A stretch of 6,611 nt of DNA from Bacteroides sp. (GTDB lineage Bacteria; Bacteroidota; Bacteroidia; Bacteroidales; Bacteroidaceae): the NCBI GenBank assembly GCA_019416685.1, contig DXWV01000049.1, positions 1-6,611 on the forward strand, in the 5' to 3' direction. Positions within the stretch are counted from its first letter, which is position 1. Each line of letters opens with the position of its first letter. The position numbers were made by a program, and so were the translations under genes. This document shows, piece by piece, positions 6,437 through 6,611 of this stretch. The notes under the pieces were generated by a model. The model did not search any database. It saw only the letters and a list, made by a program, of their open reading frames with translations, and was not told the DNA's origin.

Positions 6437-6611
6437 TCAGGAGTTGAAATTCATTTAAAGCTGATCGGAAATGAGCAAAACCCACCACAGAGTCGCACAG
6501 AGTACTATTTACCGGATGAAAAGTGGATTAACACAGATGAACGCTGATTAAAAGGTTGTATTTCTTTATCTTACCCCTGTTTCTCTTTGCGAAAATTCGC
6601 GTTAATCTGCG
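6404..6611. repeat. Cluster of short dispersed-type repeats built on a CRCAGAK core
   Basis: Related words recur: CGCAGAT (6404-6410), CACAGAG twice in 10-base tandem (CACAGAGT at 6486-6493 and 6496-6503), CACAGAT (6532-6538), and ATCTGCG inverted at 6605-6611. The outermost copies, CGCAGATTAA at 6404-6413 and TTAATCTGCG at 6602-6611, are a perfect 10-bp inverted pair. GATTAA also repeats at 6526-6531 and 6546-6551, and GCGAA/TTCGC forms a small dyad at 6589-6600. Words such as CACAGAG and ACACAGATGAACGC look like intergenic repeats I recall from Bacteroides and other genomes, though I cannot give a formal family name. The cluster may continue past the right edge. Confidence 0.55.

Larger units (their letters stand above)
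6284..6611. other. Non-coding upstream region
   Basis: This 328-base stretch contains no credible gene on either strand. From the peptidase start outward it holds the short leader, the candidate promoter, the inverted repeat at 6402-6436 and the repeat cluster reaching the window edge. No tRNA, riboswitch fold or coding remnant was recognised. Confidence 0.7.

Noticed and set aside
6486..6503. Tandem CACAGAGT copies as a CRISPR fragment
   Set aside because: Two 8-base words with a 10-base period are far too short and closely spaced for repeats and spacers.

Overview
The window looks like a chromosomal housekeeping segment from a Bacteroides-type organism (order Bacteroidales). The reasons are moderate-to-low GC, no Shine-Dalgarno sequences ahead of the starts, a TAnnTTTG-type promoter element, a lipoprotein with an acidic stretch directly after its lipidation cysteine, and protein sequences that read as typical Bacteroides. 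This is inferred from the sequence alone; no database search was run.

All six genes lie on the minus strand and read as one transcription unit from right to left. About 330 bases at the right edge (6284-6611) are non-coding and hold the candidate promoter (6326-6333), a hairpin (6402-6436) and a cluster of short related repeats. Next come a secreted M3 metallopeptidase (6283-4172), a small lipoprotein (4149-3640), a dCMP deaminase (3626-3201), a 90-base gap with a heptamer repeat, a membrane-anchored S41 C-terminal processing protease (3110-1365), 5-formyltetrahydrofolate cyclo-ligase (1453-920) and a PHP-family phosphoesterase (923-135). The unit ends at a strong 39-base hairpin (45-83), a likely terminator.

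Spacing is tight: gaps of 22 and 13 bases between the first three genes, an 89-base out-of-frame overlap between the protease and the cyclo-ligase, and a 4-base ATGA overlap between the cyclo-ligase and the PHP gene. The set divides into an envelope group (secreted oligopeptidase, lipoprotein, S41 protease) and a cytoplasmic nucleotide/folate group (dCMP deaminase making dUMP, the cyclo-ligase returning 5-formyl-THF to the one-carbon pool, and a PHP enzyme of uncertain substrate). dUMP and methylene-THF are the two substrates of thymidylate synthase, so the metabolic pair makes sense, but a functional link to the proteases is not evident.

I found no mobile element, CRISPR array, RNA gene or defence system, and nothing that amounts to a new biological system. 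The most worthwhile items are the overprinted end of the protease with its A7 tract, the repeat cluster at the right edge, and the uncharacterised lipoprotein.
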